A stretch of DNA of 64,000 nt, taken from the NCBI GenBank assembly GCA_025024175.1, contig QCXZ01000137.1, positions 3,100,001-3,164,000 of the forward strand. Direction: 5' to 3'. Position numbers and translations under genes: made by a program. Shown piece by piece: positions 24,501 through 35,661 of the stretch; position 1 is the first letter of the stretch, and every line of letters begins with the position of its first letter. The stretch is from Rhyzopertha dominica (Eukaryota > Arthropoda > Insecta > Coleoptera > Bostrichidae). The notes beneath the pieces are model-generated. The model did no database searches and had not been told where the DNA came from. It saw only the letters and a program-made list of their open reading frames with translations.

Positions 24501-26436
24501 ATTATTTAATAGTATCGGTTCCAAATTGGCCCAGACCTCTTGTAATGAATTCTTGAGTTCATTTATGGTGGCATACTGTCGGTTATCCACAAATACTCGC
24601 CAAACTAAGGTACCCCAAAGGTTTTCAATTGGGTTCATGTCAGGTGAACAAGAGGGGCACCCTAACAATTCGACATTTTGGTTCAATTCTCGCATTATCT
24701 TGTTGGAAAATAAAATTTTGTTCGTAATTGTTATGCACCATGCAAATTTTAGAAATCACTTCATTAAATTATGGAAAATATCTTTTATCCCTCATGTTAG
24801 TTACATTAAATTATGTTTGCAATTGGCCAAGAAAAACTGTACAATTCAAGGTGGGCTATAGTTATGCTCCACAGTTTATAAAACCGCTGCAAATTGAATC
24901 AATACTTCCACATCCAGTTGTCAAAATGACATTTACGTTTTTATTTCTTACACTATACGATTAGTAATCAGGTTTTGAGCATTTTTTCTCTCTACACATT
25001 TTTTCTAAGACAAACAGTCCTCGTGATATTAGCAAAAATATATACATATTTAAAATCGTTTTTTTTCCAAATAACTCGAAAATTATTAACTTAACAAAAA
25101 AATTACAAGAGCACTTTCTGATCAGAAATTTGATGTTCTATATAATACCAAAATTAAAAAAATCGTACGAGCAGGGTCCAAAATAGGTTTTTTGGAAATA
25201 TTTCGAAAATGTCAAAATTTTGGATAAATTTTCTAAGACACTTTTTGTGAGAAATTTTATTTCCTATCTGGTGGCATTTTCATTTTTTGAATATATTAAA
25301 TATATTCTGAGATATTTAGGAAAAACAGTTTTCTTTAAGTGACGCTTTTTTGCTAATATCTTCTAAAAAGTTTGCTCTACCGAAAATTTATAAGAGCTAA
25401 TAATACTCGCAGTTATACTACTAATCACATACTAAAACGGAAAAAATGTAAAAAAAATAAAAATTTGCAAAAAGGGTAGTTACCCCCCAATTTCGCCCCC
25501 TTCCCGATACCCTACTTATGCCACAAACAATAGGTCGCTTTGAGTAGTTGAGATTTATACGTTTGTCAAATTTCAAGTTCATATATTAAGTCTTTCGAAA
25601 GTTATCGTGCCCACAAACAATACCACAGACACACAGACAAGAAATTTGTTTTTGCTCAAATCTTGTTTTTTTTGCATTTTCGACCAATTTAAAGCGAATG
25701 AGCAAATAAATATTTTTTCGCGATACAATACTTCTTATCCATTGGATGTGGAAGTAATAATTATATTGGCAAACTGCATCCAAGTTGAGTGGAGAGAGAG
25801 ATAGCAATAGTGTATTATTACATCACAGCATGCGACCACGTGATAAGATTGACAATTAATTATATTTATATTTGCAGTTTCATCAAATGGAATCAATCAA
25901 ATCGGAAAAGAAAAATTCAATTAGGTCTTGAATGGTGGTCAGATAAATACTAATTTTAGGGTTACAGGGGTTACAGTAAAAATATGGTGGGGGGCTGGAA
26001 TTATGTATTTTTATTATAAACACATACCAGATCATTTTATAATTGTGAAGCCCTTTGAAAGTTGTAATAACACTTGATTCTGAACTTTCCAACATCTTTT
26101 TTTTTCCATTCCTCGAACAGGTGCAGTGCCGGTCAAAAAATNCTGGCCTGCCTCCTGATCCGCATGGCGCTGGCGGAACGTTTCAGCACCAACTGCGGCA
26201 TCCTCACTTTGGACGAGCCCACCACAAATTTGGACAGAGAAAACGTGTCGAGCCTGAGCAGGGCGCTGGCAGAGCTCGTCAGCGAACGGCAAGAAAACAA
26301 ACACTTCCAACTCATTGTGATAACGCACGATGAAGAGTTCCTGCAAGAACTCAAAGATATCGANAGCGTCGAGCATTACTGGCAGGNGAGTCGTAATCAA
26401 GCCGGCAACTCTGTTATTGAAAAAATTGAGGTTTGA
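12556..26436 (+). CDS. rad50: DNA double-strand break repair ATPase RAD50
   Basis: SMC-like ATPase of the MRE11-RAD50-NBS1 complex, which binds and tethers broken DNA ends in the nucleus. Eight exons join in phase: 12556-12997, 14992-15453, 15951-16677, 19570-19861, 20398-21548, 22940-23111, 23649-23992, 26121-26436, giving about 1301 aa against about 1312 in human. The Walker A is GQNGCGKTT at residues about 36-44, followed by [11 protein letters not shown]. Long coiled coils flank the zinc hook CPLC in exon 5. Exon 8 has the signature RCSAGQ, Walker [16 protein letters not shown] and the H-loop VITHDE. The intron at 15454 has a GC donor. Single N bases fall in codons at 15119, 26142, 26364 and 26387. 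Introns are swollen by transposons, but every exon is open. Confidence 0.96.
13207..14147 (+). mobile_element. Degenerate PIF/Harbinger-type element in RAD50 intron 1
   Basis: The left end GATGTGTGCGCCGTTTCA and the right end, reverse complement GGATGTGTGCGCCGTTTCA, form inverted termini that continue into ACAAGAAAT on both sides. Between them, 13597-13788 encodes 63 aa ([20 protein letters not shown], then [15 protein letters not shown], then R-E-N-I-P), the pattern of the start of HARBI1-like nucleases. It stops before any catalytic residue. No clear 3 bp duplication was found, so the exact borders could be off by a few bases. Confidence 0.6.
15454..15455 (+). other. rad50: GC splice donor of RAD50 intron 2
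   Basis: The frame needs exon 2 to end at 15453 (..E-F-E-G), where the sequence is GAAG|GCAAGT. The next exon begins at 15951 after TTGTTTGTAG and continues in frame. GCAAGT is the classic strong minor donor. No usable GT donor lies nearby. Confidence 0.75.
15561..15857 (+). repeat. Interspersed repeat family B, copy 1 (RAD50 intron 2)
   Basis: About 300 bp closely similar to 27305-27583 in the same orientation. Both begin with a TACAGAGTGTCC or ATACAGGGCATCC stretch followed by ATGTGGG, and share AAAATAACACTATTTTACA and a G-rich end (GGGAGGGGGC). The start resembles mariner-type termini, but I see no matching right end, so these may be truncated copies. Confidence 0.65.
16935..17080 (+). 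pseudogene. LINE reverse transcriptase fragment, part 1 (RAD50 intron 3)
   Basis: The plus strand encodes [20 protein letters not shown], the reverse transcriptase block before the catalytic Y-x-D-D, and continues to NSVL at 17078. It is interrupted there by the element at 17081-18280. Removing that element and one AT gives [19 protein letters not shown], with the catalytic YADD intact. Jockey/CR1-like non-LTR elements have this layout. The 5' end is truncated near 16935. Confidence 0.8.
17081..18280 (+). mobile_element. Non-autonomous DNA transposon, copy 2 (ISL2EU-like, THAP remnant)
   Basis: A 1200 bp element with the same GGGGTTGTAG start and CTACAACCCC end as the copy at 216-1592, flanked by AT at 17079-17080 and 18281-18282. 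It sits inside a LINE reverse transcriptase frame, which becomes continuous when the element and one AT are removed. It lacks the 177 bp found at 1371-1547 of the first copy. It is oriented like that copy and also has the THAP-like stub. Confidence 0.8.
17418..17666 (+). pseudogene. THAP-domain-like stub in element copy 2
   Basis: Same 82-codon frame as at 563-811, starting [12 protein letters not shown]. It differs by a few residues (for example [20 protein letters not shown]). The frame stays open in both copies, but the second half of the zinc finger is absent. Confidence 0.55.
18281..19525 (+). pseudogene. LINE reverse transcriptase C-terminus and 3' tail (RAD50 intron 3)
   Basis: This is the continuation of the fragment at 16935-17080. 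It reads [14 protein letters not shown], then across frameshifts [27 protein letters not shown] (18702-19052 frame), [15 protein letters not shown] and [12 protein letters not shown] with a stop at 19050. A 3' UTR with a repeated GGTTAAGT[G/A]GAATAGCT motif follows, then AATAAAATCC and an ATT-repeat tail ending about 19525. It is dead because of stops and shifts in the middle. Confidence 0.8.
21605..22340 (+). repeat. Interspersed repeat family A copy (RAD50 intron 5)
   Basis: Starts CTGCAAATTGAATCAATACT followed by TTCCATTTCCAATTGTC, and follows the same order of segments as 3297-3970 and 24873-25770. More diverged than those. It ends near TTTTTGACAACTTTAAAG. Confidence 0.7.
22547..22625 (-). 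pseudogene. Tc1-type transposase DDE fragment (RAD50 intron 5)
   Basis: The minus strand encodes [20 protein letters not shown] followed by T-M-K-Q and a stop. The R-L-P-P-x-H-x-x-L-N-P-I-E-x-I-W stretch is a hallmark of IS630/Tc1-type transposases. Only this short block is left. Confidence 0.5.
23480..23545 (+). pseudogene. LINE reverse transcriptase fragment (RAD50 intron 6)
   Basis: The plus strand reads [12 protein letters not shown], the same conserved block as [14 protein letters not shown] in the intron 3 LINE. Nothing else of the element is clear around it. Confidence 0.5.
24432..24695 (-). pseudogene. Tc1-like transposase C-terminal fragment (RAD50 intron 7)
   Basis: From an ATG at 24695 on the minus strand, 87 codons encode the end of a Tc1 transposase: [16 protein letters not shown], then [20 protein letters not shown], then [15 protein letters not shown] and a final [12 protein letters not shown] holds the last part of the DDE domain, and the S-M-x-x-R...GG-x-x-Y end is the usual C-terminus. 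The first two thirds of the protein are missing. It lies just left of a family A repeat copy. Confidence 0.8.
24873..25770 (+). repeat. Interspersed repeat family A copy, most complete (RAD50 intron 7)
   Basis: Begins TAAAACCGCTGCAAATTGAA and ends near CCATTGGATGTGGAAGTAAT. The inner CTTCCACATCC and outer GGATGTGGAAG are inverted to one another. This is the best copy for defining the family, at about 0.9 kb, and it has no coding content. Confidence 0.7.
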
Positions 26437-26598
26437 GTGTTTTTTTGTGTTCTATTTGAGATGTGTTGTTTTTTCTAGTTTTGTTGAGATCTTAATTTAT
26501 TTTGATATTCAGATCGTTGTGTGAGTATTGCGGATAAGTGTTTCTTTGTTTTTGTATAATAAGCTGCTTTTTCGGTTATTGTAATACTGTTACCATGA

Positions 26599-26604
26599 AA
26601 TAAA
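26599..26604 (+). terminator. rad50: Likely RAD50 polyadenylation signal
   Basis: AATAAA lies 163 bp after the RAD50 stop codon, the first such hexamer on this strand downstream of the gene. Confidence 0.55.
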
Positions 26605-27304
26605 ACGTTTTTGCATTAACCAACATCCTCAATCCTACCTTCCAAAATATTTGTTAAACATAGCCTTTTATTTTACTGACCTTTAGAAATTAGTTGGTAG
26701 TATTGTTTCTAATTGCACATTGGAAAGGTGCGGGTCAAAAACTGACAGCTGGTGTACACTTTTTATCGTGTTGCAAACGTAATATGAGACAAATTATTAA
26801 AGAAAGTTCTAAGTTTGGTCCACATTTTCCAAGTATTAGAGGATAATATTTAAAATCAGTTTCCAGCATTTCGAAGAACATGAATTTTACATTTTTTGAT
26901 ATATCATAGGGCATATAGTGGGCTATGCTTTATATAAAAATTACATAACATTACTGTTGAAGATTTGAAACTTGTAAGATGAACTGACAGTAGTTTTTGG
27001 TCTGTTAAATTGTCGAAGTTGTACAGTCTTATGTCCTTTGTAATATGCTACTGAAAAAAACAAATGATTAGGAATCATTCAACATTTTTTTTACAAAAAT
27101 GAAAATTATTTTTGATAATTTCTAGGTAATTTAAAATACAGCAGTTTTCAAACAATTTCATTCAATGTTTTTTAATAAAAATCACAATAATTGTTTTTTT
27201 ATGGGTACTGTATGGGATTTTTAACATATTAAAATTCTGCCTATTTTTCTGTTCTGATTAATTTTATATATCATGTGCCATGTTCAAGTGTAAGAATGTT
27301 AAAT

Positions 27305-27583
27305 ATACAGGGCATCCCGTATTATGTGGGCAACCTCTCTCTTGGGCAAAAATAACACTATTTTACAATATAACTTTTTTTGAAATAATGCCTGCCTACT
27401 GAGATATTTGCTCTTAAACATGGGGGAAGAAAAGCAGTTTTTCAAAAATATCTCTTGGACTGGTTGATATAATTTTATCAAATTTTGGCTATTATTATTT
27501 GAAGTGGAAGCAGTTAAAATTATGCGCACATTTTTTAAATAAATGTTTTGGGGGTGGGAGGGGGCCAACCTTCACATTTTATC
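27305..27583 (+). repeat. Interspersed repeat family B, copy 2
   Basis: Matches 15561-15857 over about 280 bp in the same orientation. It starts ACAGGGCATCCCGTATTATG and ends after GGGAGGGGGCC. Confidence 0.65.
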
Positions 27584-27739
27584 CTCCTTCAAAAATATCT
27601 TTTTTTAATCTTTGTGCATTGTAAACAAAAAAAAGATACCCTTTGTTCATGTGGCTAAAATGGACCCTTTATGAGAAAATTGCAGTTGAATGTCAGGATT
27701 TACACTTTGACTGCTTAACTAAATCACTTTTTTTAATCA

Positions 27740-27970
27740 AATTTTATCATTGTTAAAGCTTTCACATCTATTCTCCCTAACAGCCTTACCCACAGCTTCT
27801 TGGTCTTTATGACTGTTTTTTTTGTAGTGGTTGACTACTTGAACCTTTCTTTTGATAGCAGTTGCCATAATCTTAGGATCTAACATAGAGTGAACAACTA
27901 AGTTGATATTGTAGTTATTAACACAGTTGGTCAGTAATGTGTTCTTCTTTTGTAAGTTCCTTCCATCATT
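27740..27970 (-). pseudogene. Unrecognised protein-coding remnant
   Basis: The minus strand has an open frame of about 75 codons without an ATG at its start, ending TGA at about 27742. It reads N-D-G-R-N-L-Q-K-K-N-T-L-L-T-N, then LVVHSMLDPKIMATAIKRKV, then NHYKKNSHKDQEAVGKAVRE. Upstream, the reading seems to continue in another frame. Codon composition looks coding rather than random. I do not recognise the family; a dead transposon or retroelement piece is most likely. Confidence 0.35.
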
Positions 27971-28317
27971 GGTTTGTTTCTATTAATTTAATTTTATAGC
28001 TATTTACTTCTACAACACTTTCTAATCCATAATTACATCATCTATTTTTAGAATCGCTGAATTCACTTTTTACAAAATGTCACACAGAAAAACACTGGTG
28101 TAATTAAAAATTCCATTTACTAGACAAATTCAGGGTACATAAGCAAGTGACCTGCGCTGTTACAATTAAATAAATAAAAATACTCCTCGGTGCAATCAAA
28201 ACCACCATTAAAAAATAAATCATAAGACTCCACGAAGATCTTCACTTTACGGTTCACTGGTAAAAAAATAAGTTCTCAAAATAAATACGGAGTGAGATTT
28301 GCAATAAATTAAAGAAG

Positions 28318-31300
28318 TTAACTATTATTCTGGGCGGCCAGGTACTCCTGGTACCTCTTCTCCTGAGCCTGCTGTAGCTTCTGCAACTTCTTCAGCTGAC
28401 CCTTGCTGATTTCCTTGCCTTCGGCATCATGCGTTGGCAGACCCTAAACAGACGTTCTTATTTCCAGAAAAAACGAAACATTGGTGTACTTACATTCTCG
28501 TCAAACTTTGAATATTTCTCCGGCTCTAATTTGAACATCTCTTGGGGAGGGATCTTCTTTTGTGCATCCTTCGCTGCTTGGGCTGCGGCTGCCTCTGCTT
28601 TTTTTCGCTCTTTTTCGGCGGCTTTTTCTAGTTCTAATTGCTTTTTGACTTCTCGTTCCTTTAGAAGGGTCTCTCGGTCCACTAACTTCACTGCACTTTT
28701 GCCACCTTAAAATTAGTTTTTAATTGCAAGGACATGAAAACAGTTAAACATCTACACTGTGTGAGACAGTGTTATAATAGGATTGGAGTCTGGCAAGTCA
28801 GCACAAAATCGCACGAGGTTGTAATCAAAGGTCGACTAGTCAATAATTTTTGTCAAGTGGTGATGAATGCTTAGGTTTAATCAAAACACTGAATTAGATA
28901 GAAACGGTAAGCAGTGTCTGATACATGTGGTTAATCCATTAGATTATTAAAACTTTCGTATCTAATAAGTCACTTTATTCTTCACCTCAAAGAATTTTGT
29001 TCGCTTGCTTTAAATCTGCTCAGTCTGATAGTTTCAGGCAAAACCATATCCCACAATTGGACAATCCAATACAATTTTACAGAATACAAGTCAGTTAGTT
29101 TAGATAAACTCATATATTTAGGTAACACATTAAGATATTTTAAAATTATACAGACAGTTTACTTTAAACTTATCATTGCCAAATAGTTTCAGATGAAAAC
29201 AAATAGGAACAGAGAGTGTGTGATCTGGTTTGACAATTCTGATAGCGTCTGACAGATGGTATCTATGTTGTTTACTCTACCCAAAATTCACTACACAACT
29301 GCTGACTGCTGGGTCATTTAGATAGTTTTGGGCATTTTACTAAAAAATTTTCAGATGAAGTCGAAAAGGACCAGATAGTATGGGACGTAGGACAGTGTCA
29401 GAATTGGATGATTCCTAAAAAAATTATGGTCATTTGTTTTCAACTGTTTCAGGATATATATTTCAGAGAGTATTTGACAGTTGGATAGCTTAAGAAAAAC
29501 TGAGTTTACTGTAGAAGTTTAAAGAACTTTGACTAGTCACTTCAAAACTGCACTTACCTTCGACATCTTCCAGACGAACCCCAACATTAGGCAACACGTC
29601 ATCTCTCAATCTATCACATTCTTGCAATATGTCGGTCGCCTTTAAAGTTCTCGCGTGCGTCCTAACGTTGTCCCTGAATTCAGCCATAATACTGAGGTAA
29701 GGCATGATGGTACATTCTGCCTGTAACAATAACAATCAATTCTGACCAGTTTTTATCGAGCAATTATCGCTTACATCTCCAGAATTAGCTCCGGAAATGG
29801 GAAAACCGACTTTCGGGCGGTCCGAGATGGCGCCAAAGATCGTCAGCATTTTCGTGACGTAAACTGCAATGTCGTGCAGCAGCAGGCCGTTGGGGGGTTT
29901 GCAGTCCCTCAGGTACAGGTTGCTTGCGGTTATCAGGTCCCGGAGAATTTCTAGAGTAGCTTTCGTGTCGATGTTGTCTGTAAAGAGTGGAAATTTTGCG
30001 AATTCTTGCAGGAGTACACTTTGGTTTTCCCCTTACCGCACAGGGCATAATGCACCTTTTCTTTTGATTGGTAAAACTTCTTGCTCAGTTCGTGTTCGTA
30101 CTTGGTCCACTTGATGAAGGTGCCCCTTGTTGTGTTGGGGCACAGGTTTCTCGTGAGGGATTTTACAGTTAAAAAGAATTCCTACAAAATGTTCCTTGGT
30201 TAGAAAAAATGTGTGAAGCATTTTCAACCACATGAAATTTTGTAAGGAGCCAAATTGGATTTTTTTTGAACATAACGCCTTTATCTAATGGAGAAAGTAC
30301 CAGTCCGAAATCTAAAGTAGTATCAGGGATACAGGGTGATTTTTAAAAACATGCATTTTGTGAAAATATAAATTTTTCCTGGTAGAAGTTTTGAACTTCT
30401 ATGAAAACATTTCCAAAGCTCTTTTTAGAACAGATTTCAGTGCTGTTTTCAAAATTAATATACGAGTTCACATTCGAATGCTTCAATTCTCCAATCCAAA
30501 AATATAGCACACTTGCTCTTTACTAAAGATTACTTTGACATACAAAGCTTTTGTTTTTGCCTGCGAGTTTAAGGTGGCTCTGGATGTTCGGAAATTGGCA
30601 ATTTAATTTTCAAATTAATATTTGCAGTGTGGTTTAAAAACCGCTGCAAAATAAATCAATACTTCTATATCCAATTGTCAAAATGACATTTACGCTTTTA
30701 AGATGTGTTTACAAGTGAAGTAATAGTAAATATTATTAGCGATTATAAATTCTGCAATTTGTATTTCAAAAAATTTTGACGGCTCTTATTTTCAATTCAG
30801 TAATTATTACCACTGATAAATTAAAGTACAATTAAATGCAAAAACTCACATTAAACATTTTTTCATATTGTATAGCGCATTCCATAGTGTTCTGGCTGTA
30901 GTCCAGCGTGTCCTTCCAGGAATGCAGAAGGAAAGCAAACCTAAGCTGTCTAGCGGAATACTTTGCTAAAGCGTCCTGAATCGTAACAAAATTTTTTAAA
31001 GATTTCGACATTTTGCAACCGGCGATGGTTAAATGTCCCGAATGGAGGAAGTACTTCACCCACTCCGAGGTACCGAAATGCGCCTCGCTCTGTGCAATTT
31101 CGTTATCGTGATGGGGAAACTTCAAATCCACACCTCCAGTGTGTATGTCGAGAGTTTTCCCACATATCGTCGACGCCATGGCCGAGCATTCTATGTGCCA
31201 GCCTGGCCTACCCTTGCCCCAGGGGGAATCCCAAGCGGGCTCGCCCGATTTGCTCTTTTTCCAAAGGGCGAAATCGGTCGGTGAGCGTTTCTCGCTGTGG

Positions 31301-33607
31301 CAATCTTTCGCCGTTAAATCACCTGCAATAAAAAACTCTCGTTCTGCTTCAAACCGGTTATTGATAGCACTTTAAGGAAATAAACACTCGATTAGAAATA
31401 AATTAAGATCTTATCTGGGGTTTGAGCGATAAGGATGGTATGAGCTACTGCCACAGGAAAGTGTGATAAGACCAGATGGGAACAATAAACGGAAAAAACA
31501 GTGTTTTCTCTTAAACTAAATGTTCAACAATTATGAGGGATATTTTTTCTTACACCAGTACAAAAATAAACAGGCAAATTAAGTTTGTCCAAATTAAATG
31601 TTAATTAATATTCAGTAGTATGCCCTTAAATTTGTTTAAACTAATTTTAATTCTTGTCATCTTTCAAATTATGTAATGTTTGAAAAAAGAGAAAACACAT
31701 GTTTGCTAAAATCAAGTTTACTTTGCATCATAATTTGTTTTGCTGGGTCAGGTATAAATTCACAGCTCTCTGCAAAAGCAAGTTATGTCAGCATTTCATT
31801 GTATTAAATAATCAACACCAGAATTACATGCTTCAATGCCAGAGCATGGTGTCATAATGAGTAAGCATTCTATGTATGCCATTAAAAGGAAAACTTTTTT
31901 CTTTTACTTTATTATGATTTCCAATTATTAATATTCTACTTTAGACATATTTTACTAAAAAGTTTTCATTAAATTAACTGTGGGAGATATTTGAAACTTT
32001 TTGTGATGATTTAAAGAACATGTGCAATATAAAATGTAGAGATAAAATTATAGATGTAGAATGTTACAAAACACAGTATAATTGCATTACATTCTGTTTT
32101 GTTTCATTAAAACTAAAGAATAGTTAAAACTATTCTAAACTATTTAAAAGGCATTAATTTCTGTTTTGTTTTGAATATTGGTAAAAGTATAACAATTAGT
32201 CCCTTTTTAATCCTGACGTGGACGTTGATAGGAAAAAAATATTGTTTTAAAACTTGCTTTGAAAGCAATAAAATAAAACAATGGGTTTCAACGATGACGA
32301 ATTTACTGATAACAATATCATTTTAAGGGGAAAACCGTTGTTTTCCACATAAAATTGATAAACTGTAGCGAGATTTACGACTTACTGATTATTTGCAGCA
32401 TTCTTTCTGTCTGTAAACACAAGGTCAAATCAAGTAAACAAGAATACTGCTTTCATGGTAAATTTACTTCAAAAACAGTAACCATTAGAAAGTTTTAAGT
32501 TGTGGCACATACCTTCCCCCTCTTGCAGACTGTTCATATCACCGTAAGCCTCCGGTACCAGTTTGGCATAATGATGTTGCTCCCTCCGATCGAACGCGAC
32601 CACATCAAAATAAACGGAGCCATTTGCAACATATGCCAGGCCGTTATCCATGATTTTTTGTATGTAATCAATAATTTCAGGTATATATTCACTAACTCTT
32701 GTAAGAACATTGGGTCTAAGGACCTAAAAGTTTAATTTCTGTGAGGGAACTAAATAATTGCAGATGTGGTACTTACGTTTAATGCATCCATGTCTTTATG
32801 GAATTCTTCCTCCCAATACGCGGGCAGTGAACTAAATATTGCGTTATCTGTCACCGTAGACCCGTATTCAATGTCCAACCATTCAGAAAGGGGATCTTTA
32901 CATTCGTTTATAAATTTTGTTTGTGCAGAATCAATTTCGGTGTTATCACCTCCTTTGACAGCACTTTCCAACTGTTCTATAGATGCTGTTAATCTAGAAA
33001 TAAACGTCANTGAATTATGGACGTGAAACATAAGTTTTGCGAGCAATTTACCTGTTAATCAACTTCTCTAGCNTTTGTTTTTTGTCTGGGTCAGTTGTTA
33101 CTTTAATGGTGTTGGAAAAATTATCCATTACCTAAAAAATAAATCGTCTCATTATGGATAACTTGGCTCTTTTCCAACGTACCTTTTTAGAATCAGCAAG
33201 CACCTTTTCCAGGGGTTGCTTTTCCTCAGCGTATTTCTCAAAGAGATGGTTCTGTCGTGCTCTCTTTATAATTTTATCGTCTATATCTGTGATGTTCATG
33301 ATATAAAAGATATCATAACCGAAATAATCACTGAGAACCCGTCTCAGAATGTCAAAAGTTATGTAAGACCTAGAGGCAGGTAACTGTTAATTTCGCTTTC
33401 TCCCAATGAATTTATTTGCACAAACCTGGCATGTCCCATGTGAGACGCATCGTACACGGTTGGCCCGCAGCTATACCAAGTAACTTTCCTCCCATTCTGG
33501 GGTACAAACACCTCCTTCTGCCTGGTCAAACTGTTGAACAGCTTCAATACGGGCCCCTTTGAGTTAGGTGGAGGCGCCCATGCCGGCTGTATCCTTTTCG
33601 TTGACAT
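28318..33607 (-). CDS. CARS1: Cysteinyl-tRNA synthetase, cytosolic
   Basis: Charges tRNA-Cys with cysteine in the cytosol (class I synthetase). Eleven exons on the minus strand join in phase: 33607-33426, 33369-33183, 33131-33052, 32993-32777, 32723-32513, 31322-30850, 30181-30037, 29977-29775, 29720-29558, 28705-28494, 28443-28318, giving about 732 aa. The start reads [19 protein letters not shown]. The HIGH-like site is HMGHAR after [11 protein letters not shown]. The zinc and active-site region [10 protein letters not shown] and [20 protein letters not shown] is in exon 6, which also holds KMSKSLKNF. The C-terminal lysine/glutamate/alanine-rich extension ([20 protein letters not shown]) and K-Y-S-K-F-D-E motif are typical of animal cytosolic enzymes. 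One N falls in exon 3 (33073). The gene is complete. Confidence 0.96.
30632..30705 (+). repeat. Truncated family A repeat in a CysRS intron
   Basis: TTTAAAAACCGCTGCAAAAT followed by AATCAATACTTCTATATCCA matches the first 70-75 bp of the family A unit. It stops abruptly after ATGACATTTACGCTTTTA. Confidence 0.65.
31323..32512. other. CysRS intron 5 without recognisable content
   Basis: About 1.2 kb of AT-rich intron. I see no coding frame or copy of the repeats found elsewhere in the window. Confidence 0.6.
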
Positions 33608-34301
33608 TTCGTACTTTCACGTTTTCTTCAATGACATTAACAAGGAAAATGCGCAACGAATACGCGGGAAACAACGAAAAAGCACTGACTACAGATGGCA
33701 AAGATAAATCACGAGTACACCTCACTATAGCGGAAATTGCATCAGTTTTACCTTTGCGTTCACGGTACAGGTGCAACTATGACACATGTACCTCGGTTAC
33801 GTTGGCAGATATGACTAATAAATGTCACTACAAAAACAAGGTGCCAACCTAGGAAAAGCGATAACGCGGCGTTTGAATTATTGTACCGTCCTAAATTTAA
33901 ACGTCTTATCTACAGTTGGCGTCCTAAAAAAGAGAATTTACGACGCACTAACACAGTTTTTTCCTTTAAATGATGACTCAGCGAAATGCGCAACCTTCAG
34001 GTAATCTCACCAGGAATTACGACGTGGTACTTATTTTACATTATGTACTCACTTATACTGGGAATAGATTATATCACATTCCACACGGGTTTTCCCGGAT
34101 ATAAATCACGCTCTTATCGTTCAATTTTGAACAAACCCACGTTTTTTGCACATGTGTAGTGGCACGGGAATTCAAAAAATAAATCCCCAAAATGGTTACT
34201 TGACATCTGTCAATTTCAAACTTCAAACAGTCGAGTGTCAATTTGGGTTGAGTTCGGCGTGTTATTATCAAGTTTAGCGTTAATTTCTTGCTTAATTAGA
34301 A
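33608..34301. promoter_or_regulatory. Divergent promoter region of CysRS and eIF3m
   Basis: The start codons of the two translation genes are 694 bp apart and face away from each other. The stretch has no other conserved frame. I cannot place core promoter elements with confidence. Confidence 0.5.
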
Positions 34302-35634
34302 ATGCAGGGCCCTCCGGTTTTTATAGACATTAGCCCTGAAGATCAGGTAAGTAACGCTTCAAACATCTCCATGAAATATTCAAAAATACCTTCAAAATTC
34401 GTCGACATATGACAAAGATAGGTTATGTCCTTTGTAGGCCCAGGAACTCCGAGTGTACTTAAAGAGCTTGGGAGCTGAAATTTCGGAAGAAAAATCCCCC
34501 AAAGGCATTGAAGATGACCTACATAAAATCATAGGGGTGTGTGAAACTTGCTTCCGGGAAGGACAAGAAGCGGAAGTAGAAAGCGTCTTGAATGATATCG
34601 TATCGATAATGGTCCTTATACCATCGGAGAGGGCTGAAAACATAATACTGGCATTCTGCGAGAAGCTCACTAAAGCTCCGGGACAGAAGCTGGGCGTTGT
34701 ATGCCTGAGAGCGTTGTGGTTGTTGTTCCAGTCGCTGGACGAACGTTCCCCTATGAGATACCACGTGTATTATCACCTGGTTCAAATAGCGAAGCAAACC
34801 GATCAGATTCGATCCATTTTTAAGGACGTTGAGACTTTGAAGCAGCAGTTTTTGTTGTGCCCGCCATCTAGTGAGCAGTTACAGAAATTGTATCGTTTAT
34901 TGCATGAAGTTTTGGTAAAAAGCAACCAGAGGTAACAAAATCTTAGTTTTTCTTGCAGGAAGCTTCACGTCTTGTATTTTTAGTGAACAAGCTGCGAAAA
35001 TAATGATTGAACTTCTTGGAACGTACACTTCTGAAAACGCCTCGTACGCAAGGGAGGACGCCATGCGTTGCATTGTAGCCGCCTTAGCTGACCCCAACAC
35101 TTTTCTTCTTGACCCGCTTTTGTCTTTGAAGCCCGTTCGCTTCCTCGAAGGAGAGCTAATCCACGATTTGTTGTCCATCTTTGTTAGCGAAAACCTGGAA
35201 AGTTATCTCAATTTTTATAAGAACCACAAGGAGTTTGTTACCTCCCAGGGGCTAAACCATGAGCAGAACATGCAGAAAATGAGGCTGCTATCGTTTATGC
35301 AGCTTGCCGAAAGCAACCCCGAACTCAGCTTTGAGCTTATACAGAAGGAACTGCAGATTGGACCAGACGATGTTGAGGCGTTCGTGATTGAGGGTTTGTG
35401 AAATACCGCAGATTATCATTGGTTTTATACTCGTGTGATTTAATTCCAGTGCTAAAAACGAAGTTGGTTAGAGCCAGAATGGACCAAGCCGCTCGCAAAG
35501 TATTTGTATCCAGCACAATGCACAGGACTTTCGGAAGGGCACAATGGCAACAGTTGCGTGACCTTCTATGTGTATGGAAGAGCAATATCAGTTCCGTACA
35601 GGAAGGAATGAAGAACGTAGCCTTAGGTCAATAA
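34302..35634 (+). CDS. eIF3m: Eukaryotic translation initiation factor 3 subunit M
   Basis: PCI-domain subunit of eIF3, which loads the 40S ribosome and mRNA (Tango7 in Drosophila). Four exons join in phase: 34302-34346, 34438-34931, 34984-35393, 35450-35634, giving about 377 aa against about 374 in human. The start reads [15 protein letters not shown]. Exon 2 is the helical N-terminal repeat region ([40 protein letters not shown]). Exons 3-4 hold the PCI end ([56 protein letters not shown]). The small introns of about 50-90 bp suit a housekeeping gene. An AATAAA overlaps the stop codon. Confidence 0.95.
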
Positions 35635-35661
35635 AGATTTTTTGTAATCACACAAAAATAA
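35630..35661 (+). terminator. eIF3m: eIF3m polyadenylation signals
   Basis: TCAATAAAG places an AATAAA hexamer across the TAA stop, and a second AATAAA follows in CACAAAAATAAAAGAG about 25 bp later. If the first were used, the 3' UTR would be almost absent. The second is the more normal candidate. Confidence 0.5.

Larger units (their letters stand above)
26605..28317. other. Intergenic region between convergent RAD50 and CysRS
   Basis: The two genes end towards each other. This stretch holds a family B repeat (27305-27583) and an unexplained minus-strand frame (27740-27970). 26605-27300 shows nothing I recognise. Confidence 0.6.

Noticed and set aside
33822..34004. 60-codon frame in the CysRS/eIF3m promoter region
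   Set aside because: No family resemblance, and it lies where promoter sequence is expected.
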